Source of the DNA: Ceratodon purpureus
Taxonomy: Eukaryota; Streptophyta; Bryopsida; Pseudoditrichales; Ditrichaceae
Direction: 5' to 3'
Length of the DNA stretch: 64,000 nt
Assembly (NCBI GenBank): GCA_014871385.1
Contig: CM026431.1
Coordinates: 15,169,118-15,233,117 of the forward strand
The notes under the pieces are model-generated. The model ran no database searches. It worked only from the letters and a program-made list of their open reading frames with translations, and had not been told where the DNA came from. Shown piece after piece: positions 1-14,032 of the stretch; position 1 is the stretch's first letter; every line of letters begins with the position of its first letter. Both the position numbers and the translations under genes were made by a program.

Positions 1-1025
1 GTATCACAAGCCGAGTGCTGTGCGAGATGGAAGAAGGACGCCAATGGATTCAGATACGCATCGGAGGAGAGTATGGAGAGCCCGAGGATGCAGGACAGAA
101 TTGAGTCCTTGTACGAGGAGACGCACTTTCGCCCAACTAATCGGACGAAGTCAATTGGGTTATCATTCGCGAGGGGAATTCTAGCAGAAAAGAAGGGATA
201 CGCTGTGAACTGGGCGAGGTATGCTGCAATTCAATTTGCACGCTACAAGAAGCGGAACCTGAAAATCCATTCTTTCGGGCCGGAACATCGTCACATGCGC
301 AACAGAGGGCGAGACCATGAGTACCGCTTTGACCCTGAGAAGGGGTGTGTTGTGCATGACCTAGTCGGGGCTGAAGACGATTGGAGATTGAACCGCGCAT
401 TCACCAGCCATGACCCTGCTCCCAACGGTACAATGTACGATATGCGCGAAATTGTGGTACCTTCTCCTTCGGAAGATATTAAGCGACCTCTTTATAGAGG
501 ACTGAGACGCAACAACGGTGAGTACAGTTATAAATGTGTCCTTATCAAAGACGTTACTGGTTTTTGCTAATTGTTTCCCACTTTTAGCAGTTGCAGAGGG
601 CTTAGTACATAACAATTCCTAATAGTGAAGACGATTGAATATATAATTTGGAACATCGTTTTTTACCAGTGCCTTATGCAATTCTGACGTTGTTACTATG
701 TGGTTATGCAGCGTCGGAGCGACTTTCTGTGACTGGAGCCAGCGGGGGAGCCGTTGAACATGGAAATTACAGTGCTTCTTCTGACAAAGTGGCTCCCGCA
801 GAAGGTATGTACTCCCTCGAAGTGAAATGTGGTTGTAATTATCCGGCAATCTGATGAATTTCCCTTTTCCCCGTCTTCTATAATGCTGTGCACCTTACCT
901 AAAATGTTTTCGGAGCCGTTCCTTTGAAAAATCACGGATCAAGCATGAATGCAAGACATGTGGATTCAGAATGTTCTCTATGTCGCAATGCAGGAGCTGC
1001 ACGGGCGAACGGTGCCGAGAATTAA
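1..1025 (+). CDS. 3' part of an unrecognised spliced gene
   Basis: I do not recognise this protein. Frame 1 is open from the window edge, so the 5' end is missing. Likely exons are 1-517, 712-804 and 994-1025. They are joined by a GT donor at 518, AG acceptors before 712 and 994, and a GT donor at 805. With these joins the frame stays open for about 213 codons and ends in TAA at 1023-1025. The piece is rich in Arg, Lys and Glu, has no membrane segment and has no motif I can name. Base composition is clearly higher in GC than the spacer that follows, which supports real coding. The last exon is the weakest part: an alternative frame there runs to a stop at 1153 but does not fit the splice phase. 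It could also belong to an old transposon. Confidence 0.45.
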
Positions 1026-2390
1026 GACAGTGGATGCGAGGGATCTCTGGTAATGTACAAGATGTTGGGGAGCCTCCTTCGTCAATTATGAAATCCGGGC
1101 AGCCTGAAGACATTGCTCACTATGATAGCAATTTTAGTTTCTGGATGATATAGAATGAGAGATTGAACTGCCATTGTGACGTTTCTTTTTTTGGTAATCT
1201 CAGTTCCTGTCTGCGGCATGTCATTAGGAAATACTGTTATCAGTTCGGGGTGATAATGTAGTACGTAGCCGAGGTCGTGAAGAAGAGTCATGTACTGGTT
1301 CAGATGTTTCATGGTTCCTGTCCATTTTCGAGTTTTCTCTTAACAACATCTACGTCCTCTGGAAATTTCACTTTCGGATAGTCCTGTAAATGATGAAGTC
1401 TTCACCATGTCTTTGTTTCCATTTTAAAAACATTGTACTCCGAATATTCCTGTATTGAACTAATGTTGTTTCGGAGTCCTTCATGTACCTTGCATCTAAT
1501 CCACATTTCGTGTGTTTTGTCGTACTGTTTACCGAGTCAGAGAATTAGTACACACATAGAGTTGCAAAATTCTTATGTATGCTCGAATATTCATTAATTG
1601 GAATATAATCTTCTGAATTGCAGTTGGGAACACTGATTTCCATAATTATATGTGTGAAACGGTAAGTATATCGATGAATGTTCATTTTAATATTCTGAAC
1701 AGAAATATAAATTGCCATGTTTGCAAATTAAATAATCGTTTACCAGATACCCTAAAACCGTAATCCGTTTTTGGAAAGCATTATATCATGACTCATTACA
1801 TCAGACATTGAATTCCTTTAATCTTCATATACAATAAACTAAAAAAAATAAAAAATTATTCAAATATCAAAACTACAGGAAGGTAATATGAAGTGTGTAA
1901 GTAATACTAATTTCTAAAAGAGAACATTGCGAAATTTCCACACAGAAAGTGTAATTCCGAATTACCAATATTCCTTATAAATTAAAAATATTAATGTCAT
2001 GCAAAATGATGCATATTAATGAATAACAAGGATTTCTAGGGAATAAAACGCAACAAAGTCTAAATAAGAATATAAAAGGAAGGGACAAATTTATATTTAG
2101 TAAACTAGGTTTTGCAAGATATATAATCAGCACCAATAAGAATGAAGTATATTAAGAACGCATATTTCAAAAATAACATTAAATAAACTCAACAATATCT
2201 ATTCCCAATAAAGAAAAATAAATAACGCAACAATCATTTTTAAGAAATTACATTTATCTTCAATTAAAACTTCAAGCGAGGTAGAATAAACATAATGAAA
2301 ATTTTTTATTGGTTCATTACTTTTGTATTATACAATGTACTTTACTTTCGTATATATACTTGTATTCTAATGTCTCCATTATGTACAAAT

Positions 2391-2427
2391 ACATATATAC
2401 ATATATATATATATATAGATATTTATT

Positions 2428-2478
<51 letters not shown>
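2391..2478. repeat. TA/ATTT microsatellite
   Basis: Near-continuous TA dinucleotides, interrupted in the middle by a short ATTT-type stretch. The open frame across it encodes only Ile/Tyr runs and is not a gene. Confidence 0.9.
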
Positions 2479-2481
<3 letters not shown>

Positions 2482-3626
2482 ATAGCATAGTGAAGTGTAT
2501 GAAAGTGGAAATTACTAATGTATTCAACAATTGATTTAAAAACGTATTGTAAATGTTAAAGTATTCATAAAACACTTTATTAATGTGTATTTAATGATAT
2601 TTTATTTATACCAATATTGGGTTACCCTGAATTTGAAAAGTAATTCATGTTTCATTGGTTTAATTCTCGAAAGATACTTAATGATTTGTAATTTTTTCTT
2701 TCGTTGTTAAAAATTCCATATTTGATGTAATTCCTTATTTTATCCTTAAACCGAACTACAGTTTTAAATTATTTTTTTCTATTTTCAAAACTCATTAATT
2801 TTGAATATGTTATTTCCATAATAGTTTATCATTTAAATAAATATTAATTTAAAACAGACAATCGAATGTGCAATTTATTAAAATGAGAAAAAAAAATAAA
2901 AAACTTAAAGTCCCGTTTATAATTTAGTCTTATGATCAAATAAGATTTGATCTTGTGTGTCTATAATTTAAATTGAAGTTTGTCTTCACTGCAATTGATG
3001 TTTGACGTCAAAGAATTGTACTTCAACAATTCAATTCTATTTTCTCACTTATGAATTTTGCTTAAAAAAATAATTTTAATTTTTATAATGTACACGCTTT
3101 TGTTTTATGAAGATTAAAATTTATTTTTGTTTTCATTTCATACTTTGAACTAAAACAGCAACTATCATATTCCAAAAATTTTAAACAAATTAAAATTCAA
3201 ACAACTTGGTAGGATATGAATTAATTTTAATATTTAAATATGCTAAACCATATTTTAGAATAGAATTAAAGGAAATTCTTAATTCATTTCTCAAATAGCG
3301 ATGCTTACGTTATTTTAGAATTATAGCATTCATTGTATCGTATAGTATTCTTTAAAAAACATTATAAAATCATTATAATTTTAGATTATTACAAATATAA
3401 TTCGTATATAACAAGCGTTTAGAACCGAAATATTTGCTGAATTAGTTCTTTTTAAGGATTCCAAATTCTGTATTAATTTAGAACATCACATTAATTACAT
3501 AATTTCAAAATTGATATGACACTAAATAAGCACTTCATATATTAAATGAACATAAGTCATTTTAATTATGAAATAACGTGCATTGTTATGTTTTGAAAAG
3601 AGTTCAAACTATTGTGCTAGATTACG

Positions 3627-3808
3627 CAAGGGGTGTTCGGCTTGAACTGTGAAATTATAGAGGATGATCTTTATCATCAATACCGTATAAAACAGTAAGA
3701 CATTCCGAAGAGGAAGAACAACAAGGAGTGTTTGGCTTGAACTGGGAAATCGTAGAGGAGAACCTCTTTCATCGTTGTCTTATGAAACAGTATGACATAT
3801 CGTAGAAA
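3627..3808. repeat. two-copy tandem repeat, about 90 bp
   Basis: Two adjacent diverged copies (about 3627-3713 and 3718-3808). Both contain GGCTTGAACTG, then an ATAGAGGA/GTAGAGGA block, then a TATAAAACAGTA/TATGAAACAGTA block in the same order. No coding potential. Confidence 0.6.
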
Positions 3809-4321
3809 TAGAATGTGCTTATTGGAGGCGTTCTCATATTCTATCGAGAGCGAAGGGATGGAGTTCTTGCTGCCGCTCCTAAAACTTGAATCATACCTGT
3901 ATCATTGTTTGAATTCTTGGTATGCAATTCTTAAGGATTGTTTCAAACAATTGTAGTTCTATAATTTGTTTTAAATCTCCAATTAAATTATGCAATGCAT
4001 ACATGTTTCAGAAAAAATTCTTTTCTAACCATAAAATCGATATTTGCGTATTTAAATTATCGAAATGAAATTTTTCAGGAGTTTGAGTATTTTTCCTTGA
4101 GTTTACTTATATAATTCATCAGTTTCTTTCATGAAACGATTCTTATAAAGTCACCGCTATTTAAATGCAGATTGAGGATAATTTATTTCCTTCAAATTTA
4201 TTTTTTTAATATGTACATATTAAAAGGAAGAGTAATGAATGGTATTTAAATTGATTTTATTAAACAATTATGCAATCTTGGTTCGAAAACAACTAAATAA
4301 GTACATACCACATATATGTCT

Positions 4322-5501
4322 ATTTTAAAGCTCTGGTTTTAATAAAATATAAAAGAAAAGTGTTTATTACGGTTTTTATAATTAATTTATTGCAATTGAC
4401 ATGCGGTTTTTATATAAATGAATATGCGACATTTGTTAGAAGAATTTGTTATTCATGTTATTAAATAGAAGAGAAATTTTGACGTTAAAGAGGTCTGCAC
4501 TTTTAGAGCATAAAAGTTGCTACAATCGGAGAACGTGACCATTAAAGTGACAAAATGCTCTTGAATTCAATGCCAATTCTAGAGCATGCATCAAACATTG
4601 AGCTAAGTTTGTTTCTTTTACTCGAAGAAACATTTAGTACATGCTTTGAAGACCACGAATAAGCAAAACTGAGAAAGGATCTCCACACGCTCTAGCGTCA
4701 TGTATAGAAGACCGAAGCTTGTGAATCTCATAATTGCCCATCTCCTGTTGGCAAATATGATTTCTCATACTGGGAAACATATGTACCCTCTTCTTTTGTT
4801 GGCAAATATTGTGGCAACTCAAACTCCAACAGAGTTAAGAGACTTATGAAACTGCGGCGATACGCCCCGTTTCTCAAACACAGTGATTCATAAACAACAA
4901 TGTTGAGAACGTATAGGGTTTTAATGTTAATTTAACTTTTTGTTTTAGAGAGTGCGATTTTGTATAAGATATTTCAAATTCTTGAATTAAAGAAATCACT
5001 TTAACATAAATTGTTTAAAAGATTAATTTTTGCATAGCAAATTGGAATGAATTGAGGATAATAAAGTAGAAAACAATATATATACAAAAATCGAGGATAA
5101 GATTACAGGAGAATTGGAGTTCTTCAATAAGAATGAAATAAAACAATTTTAACACAAATGTATCAATATATGATTCAATTTATGTTTTTAAAATAATTGC
5201 TATCTAAACATTTAAAGTTCTGGTTTTAATGAATTATAAACGAAAATCATTTATTAGAGGTTTATTTAATTAACTTGTTGCCATTGAATTCAGGTTCTTC
5301 TGTAGGTGAATATGCAATTATTGTTACAGGAATTTGGTTTCCATGTTATTAAATAGAAAAGAAACTTTCACGTTTATGGGATCCTCGTGATTCGAGTATA
5401 ACATTTGCTACAATCAGACAACGTGACCATTACAGTGACATGGTGCTCTTGAATCCGATGGCAATTCTGAATCATGCATCTAACACTGAGCTAAGTTTGT
5501 T
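4322..5501. repeat. old direct duplication, about 290 bp arms
   Basis: 4322-4613 and 5205-5501 share a collinear series of blocks: a CTGGTTTTAAT stretch, a GTTATTAAATAGAA stretch, GCTACAATC followed by CGTGACCATTA, and GAGCTAAGTTTGTTTC at the end. The arms are diverged by many substitutions and small indels, so the duplication is old. Confidence 0.6.
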
Positions 5502-5899
5502 TCATTCACTCAAATGTTGTGGCAACTCAAACTGTATCCTACTCACAAGGGATGAGGAAATGAATGGAAAAGTCTATTACCCATCTCTTTTTTGCCATAA
5601 AAAAGAAATGAACCCAGTAATTTCAAGTCTCTTGTTTTTTAGCCTTAATCAAAATTCAGAATTGCAATAATTTTGTATTAAAAAGCGTCAAATGTAATTA
5701 GTTTTTTGAAAGTATATAGAAAACAGTTTTGAAGCAGTTTTAGAGTACACTTATCATTCACAAATTAAATAATGTGAACACTTTTATATTAGATGAAAAA
5801 TTATTCAAATTAATAGTATTCTTATGAAAATATTTTAAGTTAATATTTTATTATATTAAATTTCTGTACTGTAATCATAGAATTTAATACAGTTCTTGT

Positions 5900-5974
5900 A
5901 AAATAGAACAATTACGAGTTTTATAAAAAAGAACAATTACGAGTTCTATAAAAAAGAACAATTACAAGTTTTAT
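5900..5974. repeat. 25-bp tandem repeat, three copies
   Basis: Three consecutive 25-bp units, each built around GAACAATTACGAGTT, with one to three differences between units. Confidence 0.8.
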
Positions 5975-6061
5975 GCCATACATTGTCATAATATTGTCTT
6001 CACTAATTAAGAACACAAAAGTAGCTTAGAAATAGTATAGTTAACACTGAATAGAACAAAA

Positions 6062-6490
6062 ATGTTTTTTAAAAATTATAAGGTTCTTGAGGATATCAAT
6101 TCTATTTTCTATGTATTTAATAAAAAAAAAAAAAAAGTTTCTTGAGGATATCAATTCCAATTTCTAAGTATATAATTTTTAAAAAAAATTATAAGTTTCC
6201 TGAGGATAACAATTCTAATTGCTAAGTATTTAATTTCAAATAACATATTATAAGTTTCTTGACGATATCAATTCTAATTTCTCAATATTTTATTTCCAAA
6301 AAAAATTATAAGTTCCCTGAGGATATCAAGTCTAATTTCGAAGTATTCATTTTCAAATAACATATTATAAGTTTTCTGACGATATCAATTCTAATTTCTA
6401 AATATTTAATTTCAAATAACTTTTTATAAATTTCCTCAGCATATCGATTCTAATTTCTAAATATTTAATTTCAAATAACATATTATATAT
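6062..6490. repeat. about 60-bp minisatellite, seven units
   Basis: Seven degenerate units. Each contains a TTATAAGTTTCTTGAGGATA-like block followed by a CAATTCTAATTTCTAA-like block and an AT-rich tail. Unit length varies between about 58 and 63 bp. Confidence 0.8.
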
Positions 6491-8519
6491 CAATATGTGC
6501 AAAATGCACAGTTCAATTTTAAAGTGTATTTTGTTCAAAATTATTCATATTAAGCTGTAATATAAAAATTTGTTCATTGGCCAATTCTTGGATTTTATGA
6601 ATCAGCAACATTATCATACTGTGCTTTTAATAATGAGTTTTAATTAATCCACAAATTTATCAAATTACAAAGAGTATAGTAGCATAGATATTAAACCATT
6701 AATTATTATTCAATTAATAATTTTTTAAAATTCATTCCTACACTAATTCGAATACGTTTATAATTAAAAATATATAATTACAAAAATCCCACTATGTAAT
6801 TATTTATTTTAATTAAATTAGTATTTCTATTATTCTCAATTTCTGTATTTCTTGATTTGAATTGATGTATCAACAATTTTAACGAACATTTATATTCCCT
6901 TTTATAATCCAACAAACAATGGACGGTTTAAAACTCTGTTCATTCAAAGAATGCCTCAAAATAGTTACATTATTTTTTATCTAAAATGTTGTTCTCTTGT
7001 TGCCTCTTTCTAATAATTGTAATTAGAGTATATTTTATATTCTCTAATTTGTTGTTATAGACTATTGCATTTCAGACATTTGAGGTTTTATAATGGCTGC
7101 ATCATTTTGTATGAAAATGCAAATCATGTAAATATAAAATTTTAATGAAGTTATAAGGCAATGAATAATATATTATCAGATTCCCCCACATTATATTACG
7201 CATTATTAACTATATAAGAAAGAGAGAAAAGCAAAAAATTCAATATAATTATGTGATACAAGATACGAGGCATAATATTCTCCATTTTTTTTGTTTTTTT
7301 TTTAATTTTTAATTTTTATTTCATGCATTTGAATTTTTAAATTTGAGAATGACTTTTAATTCTTGTTCTGCATCATCGTAATACTTTACGTACCAAAATA
7401 TTTCTTGAAAAAAAATAATCTAAATATTCGGTAATTATCTCTATGTGGAACATTCTTCGTTATGTACTACACAAATTTGAAAGATTTATGTTTTTAAAAT
7501 TTCATTTTCTTAAATAGGTAACTGCTTTAGTTTTATCTATACTAAACTACTTGTATTCATATGCTCATTTTTTAAACGTAATTAAAAATATGCGTATTAA
7601 TTATCCCTTAAAAACCCTTTTTAAAATCTAACATGATATTAATCCATCATGATGTGATAATAAGTTAATTTGAACTTGGAACTTGGAAAGCAGTCCTCAT
7701 AGCGACCTCTTAAAAAGTGAACTTCGGATATTAAGTATATCATATAACTATAGGAAATTGTAACTAACTTCTATGTCAAGATATCTATCCTATTTCACAC
7801 AGTCATTCCTCACCAATTGCAATATACAAACACTCTCAAATGACAAGTAATTTGATTTTCCTTAAATATTAGGATTCAAATCCAGAAGGGGCTGCTCAAT
7901 GTTATGTCCTAGTACATTTTGGTTCATGAAAAACGTGTTCATAACCGTTTCTATAGAGGAAGTTCACTTTGGACATTATGTTGTTTGTTACTAATTTTAC
8001 AGTGCTATCCTTAAAAAACAACATAAAGAATGTCCACTTTTCCAAATACTTTTGGACTTCATACTTCCTGAGAGTGTTATAATTTTATATCTTGGAATCA
8101 TTCTAATTTATGGTACGCAGTAATTCAGAACGTCATGGATGTAGATGTTAATAATCATTCAGTTTCATTTTACTATACAGAGAAATATATAATAATATTT
8201 AATTTCCACCATATACCGTTTCCAAACAATTGGGTTGGGTATTGCTTTTGAATTCATGAAGTGATTCAAAATGTAAGTGAACACTCAAGAATGGAATAGA
8301 CTTTATGAAACTTGTTACGAATCTGCAAAACAGTTTTCCATTCCGTTTGAGGTGAAACTCACATTCTCTCCATCGGCAGGACTTTTTGGTCAAATTCTAC
8401 CACGTCTGAATAAATATTAAAAAAAGTATGGAATTTGAACATTCTAATATCTCAAATGCCACATATGTAAGTGTTCAAGTTTATAACAGAAAAGAACTGA
8501 GATCCCACGTAAATTCTGA

Positions 8520-9075
8520 TAAATCACTTTCATTGTTTCCGAAGTGAGTATTAATTGGACTCTGGAATTCCGTTTCGAAACGTCCTTCAATTATATCGTC
8601 CACCACATACCCTTCCCTGTTTTGATAATCTACTCCGCAGACGAGGTCCGAACCCGACGCACCCAGGTCTCAACGACGTCTGCAATGATTTCTACCGTCG
8701 GGTGTGCAGTAATTTGCGACGCTTTCACAGCCAAACAACAAGTCCGCCAACGTGGACTGGTGACTTTCACATTCAGCGAGAGACGGGCCCACGTCGATCA
8801 GGTTTTCGAAAATGCTATCGTCACCACTACCCAGGCATTGGTGGAGTTCCGAGGACGACGTCATCACCCTCCATGCGCAGAGAACTCGGCATCGTGAGGA
8901 GGACTACTGGTCAGGAACGACATGGCCCTCGAAGGACGGGGTCAGAAACGACCCGTTCGCTACCAGTGTCTACAGCTCTAACACAAACTTAACCTCTAAC
9001 TGCCCAAGCAGGCCTTTTTGGCCTCATGTACAAATCTCATCCGCATTTTCTCATGATGGTGTGATTTTTTACTAA
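8520..9075 (+). other. GC-richer island with overlapping open frames
   Basis: This 550-bp block is much richer in GC than the surrounding AT-rich DNA. On the plus strand it holds two overlapping open frames (8544-8897, 117 codons; 8555-8992, 145 codons) plus a shorter one. None shows a domain I recognise, and the presence of several overlapping frames suggests GC content rather than coding constraint. It may be a fragment of a decayed gene or transposon. I do not assign a function. Confidence 0.3.
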
Positions 9076-11378
9076 GTTTTCTATGAAAAGTTAACTTCGT
9101 GTATGTTTGATTTGATCGAAACAGAAAAAAAAATTGAAAAACTTATGTTTCATTTTGTGTTGTAGTGTTTCACCCAAAATCTTGAAGATTTTGGTCTGAA
9201 AGTGTTCTTGAAAACAAAAACTATTAAAATCAAGCAACCAAAAAATCTCCAAAAATCACTACACCTAAAGTACTACATTATAACCCATCAAAAGAAATTT
9301 CATCCATTTATTGTCAATATTTTATTTGTAATTGAATTGGAAAATATATATATTTTTTTTATGTTTCAAAATTTATAAAAAAAAATTGAGTGATAACAGT
9401 CATAGATCTAATCGTATAGATAGAATCTAAAATTCAAAATGTATGACTTTTATCTGTACAACAAGTTCTAAATATTCATATTAATTGCATTTTATAATGC
9501 ATCTTTCCAAAACTGCCTAAACTGGACATAGGTTAGGATGTATAGAGGATAAAGAAGAACACTTCAACCACAAACATAAAATTCCTTGGAAAAACTAACT
9601 AAGCCAAGCCTGAAAATCTTGAAACAAACAAGAGCCATGTGGAAGCCAGAATAGCATCAGATCAGCACATACCTCACATGTTGTAAACAAAAGCCGATTT
9701 GCCTCACTCCGGAAGGAAGTTTCACGTCGAGATCATCTGGCCTCAAACGTCTAAAAACTAAGAGAACGCTGCCATGGTGACCTGAGTTGTACTTGCCACA
9801 AGAGAGATAAGTGACTTCAAGGCGGAAGTTTGGGGTCTAATATAGCCTTGGAGAGTTAGGATTGCTCCATGGAGTTGGTCAAAGTAGTTTGACTCGCATG
9901 TGATTGGAGGAATGGGGGCCGACAGAGGTAGAGACTAAAAATAGGGTTTGGAATGAGGATAGGCTATTAGCTAGACACGTGGTTTACGACTTGTTGGTTT
10001 TCCTTCAGGAAATCTTGAAAAAAAAGAAGTTTTCACCATTGTAATAAATGGTATTGTAAGTCATAGATTTTTATATGCTAAGACTCTTGTTTGGCCTTTA
10101 GTTGGGATTTTTAATACATGATTATTGTCTATAATTGAAGTGTGATTTTTATGGATGTGGATAAGGATTGATTGCATGAGCTTAATTACGTAGGCTCAAT
10201 ACTTCTCTGCATGCGATTACAATTTACAAATTGACGGTAGATATTGAAGGATTATATTGCATGGAGAGCATGAGAGCTCAACATGATGGACTATGTCAGG
10301 ACAATATAATGGTCAGTCAGAAGAGTCTATTTCGGATGGAATAAACATTTTCCGCTGGCAAGACTGTCTTGTCTAACGATTGAGTGTTGTGTCCTCTCAG
10401 GTACTAGAATGTAATCTAATTGCCAATAGATTGATATCCATTGACTAGATAGTGAATATTAGTGCCTATGATTAATTATACAGTCAAACTAACATCCTAT
10501 ATGTTAAATCATAATAAATTCAAGAGCCTAAAATTGACTATTTAGTCTACTTAAGAACCTAGAGTTTACCTTCCATACAATTGAATACTCTATAGAGCCA
10601 ATGCCAACACATTCATATACTCAAAATTTCAACATATTTTTTGTCATTAATGCCAAACATTATTTGATAAACTAAGCAATATTGGAACTGAGCAATATGT
10701 GAAGTAAGTTATATTTAATTTACGTCAACTTCTTTCCAATTTATTCACATCGACTCCAACAAAAAAAATACATTAGTCTAGTCCTACAACCGCCCTTTTT
10801 GTGACTCATATTTGACCTTAATCGTTCCATTCTACCGATTTGACCATATTTGCCTTAGAGAGACCTTACTACCTTATTAGTCTTAATTGTTGTTAAAACA
10901 AATCATTCATGGTTATTTTTGACATCTACACTTTCAAGATGTGGATTTTGAAATTGCCTCTACATCATTAATTTCAATATAAATGGAAATCAATAAAGCC
11001 TTCTAAACTTGGTTTTTCAACAACCCCTTCCCGCTCCACGCCACGGCCTTACAATCTACCACAACGCTGCTTATAATAAGTCTTCAGAAAGGTTTGCTTC
11101 ATACTCATGTGATACTGTGATGATATTGAAGCGATTCTTAAACAATACCATTCTAATATCTAGATAATGCCTTTGATACAAACCATTATTTTCTTTTGGA
11201 ATGCCGCTATGTCGTGGCTCAAATTTTCACTAATCCATAATTAAACTTAGCCACCAATTTTTTTAGTATACAGCAATTTGGATAGAAACAACTAAAGGAA
11301 TAAAGTTCACTGATCTACACACATGCACTTTAGGAAAAAATCAACAAGCCCTCTTGCATCTGGATATGCATCAACTTA
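9076..11378. other. spacer, nothing recognised
   Basis: Moderately AT-rich, slightly more GC at 9.5-10.4 kb. No open frame of note, no clear repeat and no transposon end was found. Confidence 0.6.
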
Positions 11379-11388
11379 GTTCATGAAC

Positions 11389-11438
11389 TAGTGACGCTAT
11401 CTTGTGAGCGGTGAGCAGTGAGCGGTGAGCGGTGAGCA
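11389..11438 (+). repeat. left terminal inverted repeat
   Basis: Reads TAGTGACGCTATCTTGTGAG and continues as GTGAGC heptamers up to GTGAGCACAAAATTT. It pairs with 14864-14927 on the other strand, which has two extra heptamers. Confidence 0.7.
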
Positions 11439-12431
11439 CAAAATTTCAGTTTTTTTCAAAAAAAAGTTTGATTTTTTTTTACAAAAATGAAATCTTTTCA
11501 CCCAATTCTATAAAAAACCATAATCTTAAAACTCTTTCTTCGAAGACATGATTAAATAATAAATGACACCTATTACCGTGGAAGGTTAATAAATTTGACT
11601 ATTTTTAAAAAAAATCCCAAAAAAGGAAAAACGAAAAAAATTGCTAAATCTATTTCAAAAGAAGAAATGGGATAAAAACCAAAACTAGGTGGGAAAAAAA
11701 CTCTTATGCAAGGCCTTTTTGGATTCACAAAGAGAGTATTCTTTTATATCCACTTTTGAAAATAAAATTCCACAAAGATATAACATTGAAAGGTGGATCC
11801 GACAATCAATTACATGTGGTTTTAAAATTACAATTTTTGTTTTTAATATACCTATTTATGATTTACTATAGAATACTATATAATTGAAGGGGCTTAGTAG
11901 ATATGATCTTCATTTATAGAAGGTACGTTCAAATACATACTAAGCATAAATTTAAATTAAATCCGTTAGGAGAAAATATGAGTCACAATGTAAAAACTTC
12001 TATAGCAATTGCAATTAGTTCCAAAGAAACATCCAAAGGAATCTATCAAGTGTAGTAAGTTCTAAAAACGCATAACTTTGTTGAAACCAAGTCGATGAAA
12101 GTATCCACTTTGTAATCCATCTTTTAGAGATATAAAAAAATCTAGTAAACGTGTTTGCAGTACTTTTCTTGTCCTATCTTTCCAAGGATTTATAATATCA
12201 TCTTCATGAAATTTTAGAATGTACATTGCGGTTCATTGATGATAGTAATGGAGTACACCTTCCCCTTTCCACCATCTATAAAAATAACATATCTATAACT
12301 ACAACATGGTATGAATTTTAAAATTATCATACAACAATTGTTTAAACCCCTAAAGAAAGATTTCTAAAAACATGTGACAACTATTATTTCCCAAAACAAA
12401 TGATCAAAAACAGAATATATGTAAGATTCTC

Positions 12432-12932
12432 CTCTCGGATCCGAGAGGAGAATATATGATAGATTATTCTGTCATATATTCTCCAGATGCTTTCTGCCTT
12501 CACTTTAAACTGAAAAAGCAGAGAATCTGAGCATCCAACATTGAGCTGGAGCTTACATGGAGCAAAAAAGCGAGTGAAAGTCGAAGCTTGGGGGCACCTC
12601 TCGGATCCGAGAGATGGATTGGGGGTGCCTCTTGCATTCACTTTTTTTGACAATTCGCATGGAAAATGACGAGATTTTTTTTTTTTCTTCAAAATATAGC
12701 TTGTTGTATGTTTTTGGAAAGCTCTTCTCGAGGGCTTTCCAACGATGTATTACATCAAATATTTGGAGAAAATCTCCATGTGTAGTGCCAATTTGAAGAA
12801 TTCAAATCAGCATTGTCAGAATATCAGCATAGTTGAGAAATTTATAATGGAGTTATACTATAATATTTTCATGGAAGAGCATAAAAAGTAGGCAAATATT
12901 TGGACCAAAGATTCTCCTCTCGGATCCGAGAG
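12432..12932. repeat. 16-bp palindrome CTCTCGGATCCGAGAG in three copies
   Basis: Perfect palindromic copies at 12432-12447, 12598-12613 and 12917-12932. At the first copy the symmetry extends to 28 bp. The other two are flanked by different sequence, so the palindrome itself is the conserved unit. It could be a binding site for a protein acting as a dimer, or ends of small inserted elements. Role unknown. Confidence 0.7.
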
Positions 12933-13152
12933 CACCCTAAGGTGGGTGGGATTTTGACACTTTTTTGACAATTCGCATGGAAAATGACGAGATTTTTTTT
13001 TTTTCTTCAAAATATGGCTTGTTGTATAATTTTGGAAAGCTCTTCTCGAGGGCTTTCCAACGTTGTATTACATCAAATATTTGGAGAAAATCTCCATGTG
13101 TAGTGCCAATTTGAAGAATTCAAAACAGCATTGTCAGAATATCAACATAGTT
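12643..13152. repeat. 190-bp direct repeat
   Basis: 12643-12834 and 12961-13152 are nearly identical direct copies. They include a T-run of about 14, GGAAAGCTCTTCTCGAGGGC and GTAGTGCCAATTTGAAGAAT. The third palindrome copy lies just upstream of the second repeat, and the second palindrome just upstream of the first, so palindrome plus repeat was probably duplicated as a unit. Confidence 0.8.
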
Positions 13153-14032
13153 AAAATACCTTTTTTGTTGAATAATTTTTAAAGCTAATACATTATGAAT
13201 CCCTTTGAGGTGTGAAGGCCACATTTATCTTTTCTAACTTTCAAGAACTTTTATGCGTTTTAATCCCTTTCAAGTCGGATGCCTATTTTTACTTAACTCA
13301 AAATTCAATAAACATGTGATTGTTAAACCTCTTTTGGATTCCTACGTCACTTTGTATGCTTTGAATGTACTTTTCATTGGAAAGACACATCCTTTTTGGG
13401 TCTTTGAGATTCAAGAGTTCCATCAAGTGGTTTAATTTTGAGTATTATTTGATAGTTTTTATGGAAAATTAAGCAAACACATGTTTTATTGTTAAAACTC
13501 AAGTGCTCGAGTTGAGGTGTGCGTTTGCTTGTTCGACTTTGCTACTTGTAAGGAACAGGTAGCGCTTTCTGTTTTTTTGTTTAAACCCTTTTTGTGGAGT
13601 ATCGAACTGGTTCCTTGAGATCGGAGATGAGAATCTTCTTATGATTCTTATAATGTCAAAGATGACGTTTGTAAGGTAGTTGGATTTGAGGTTATTTGTG
13701 TTGGAGAGCCTTTTCGGAGTTCTCATATCTTGAGTGATTATAAGACAGTCTTTACCGTTGGGCCTGTACGATCTTTGAATAATCAGCTAAGAGCTTTGCA
13801 TGTGTTAGGGTATATTTTCTACTGTGTATATGCATTTTCAGTTTTAAATTGTTTTTTGTCCAGTCTCCCTTATATTGTTAATGCATGGTTTTTTTTTATT
13901 GTACTTCTACTTTTACAAGATTATATGATATGATATAAAGTTATTCTAAGATGATGCTTGACTTGTTTGCATATCATCCGTCTCTTTGACATTTTTCAGC
14001 CGAAGCGTGAAATGACCTCTAAAAAATTGTAG

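Larger units (their letters stand above)
1026..8519. other. AT-rich gene-poor spacer
   Basis: About 7.5 kb of very AT-rich DNA. Open frames here are short, low in complexity and without coding character. I see only the small repeats listed separately (AT run, two-copy repeats, 25-bp and 60-bp tandem arrays). No tRNA, rRNA or recognisable transposon protein was found. Confidence 0.7.

Noticed and set aside
2295-2534. 79-codon Ile/Tyr-rich frame that could pass for a membrane protein
   Set aside because: It is a by-product of the TA microsatellite in AT-rich spacer.
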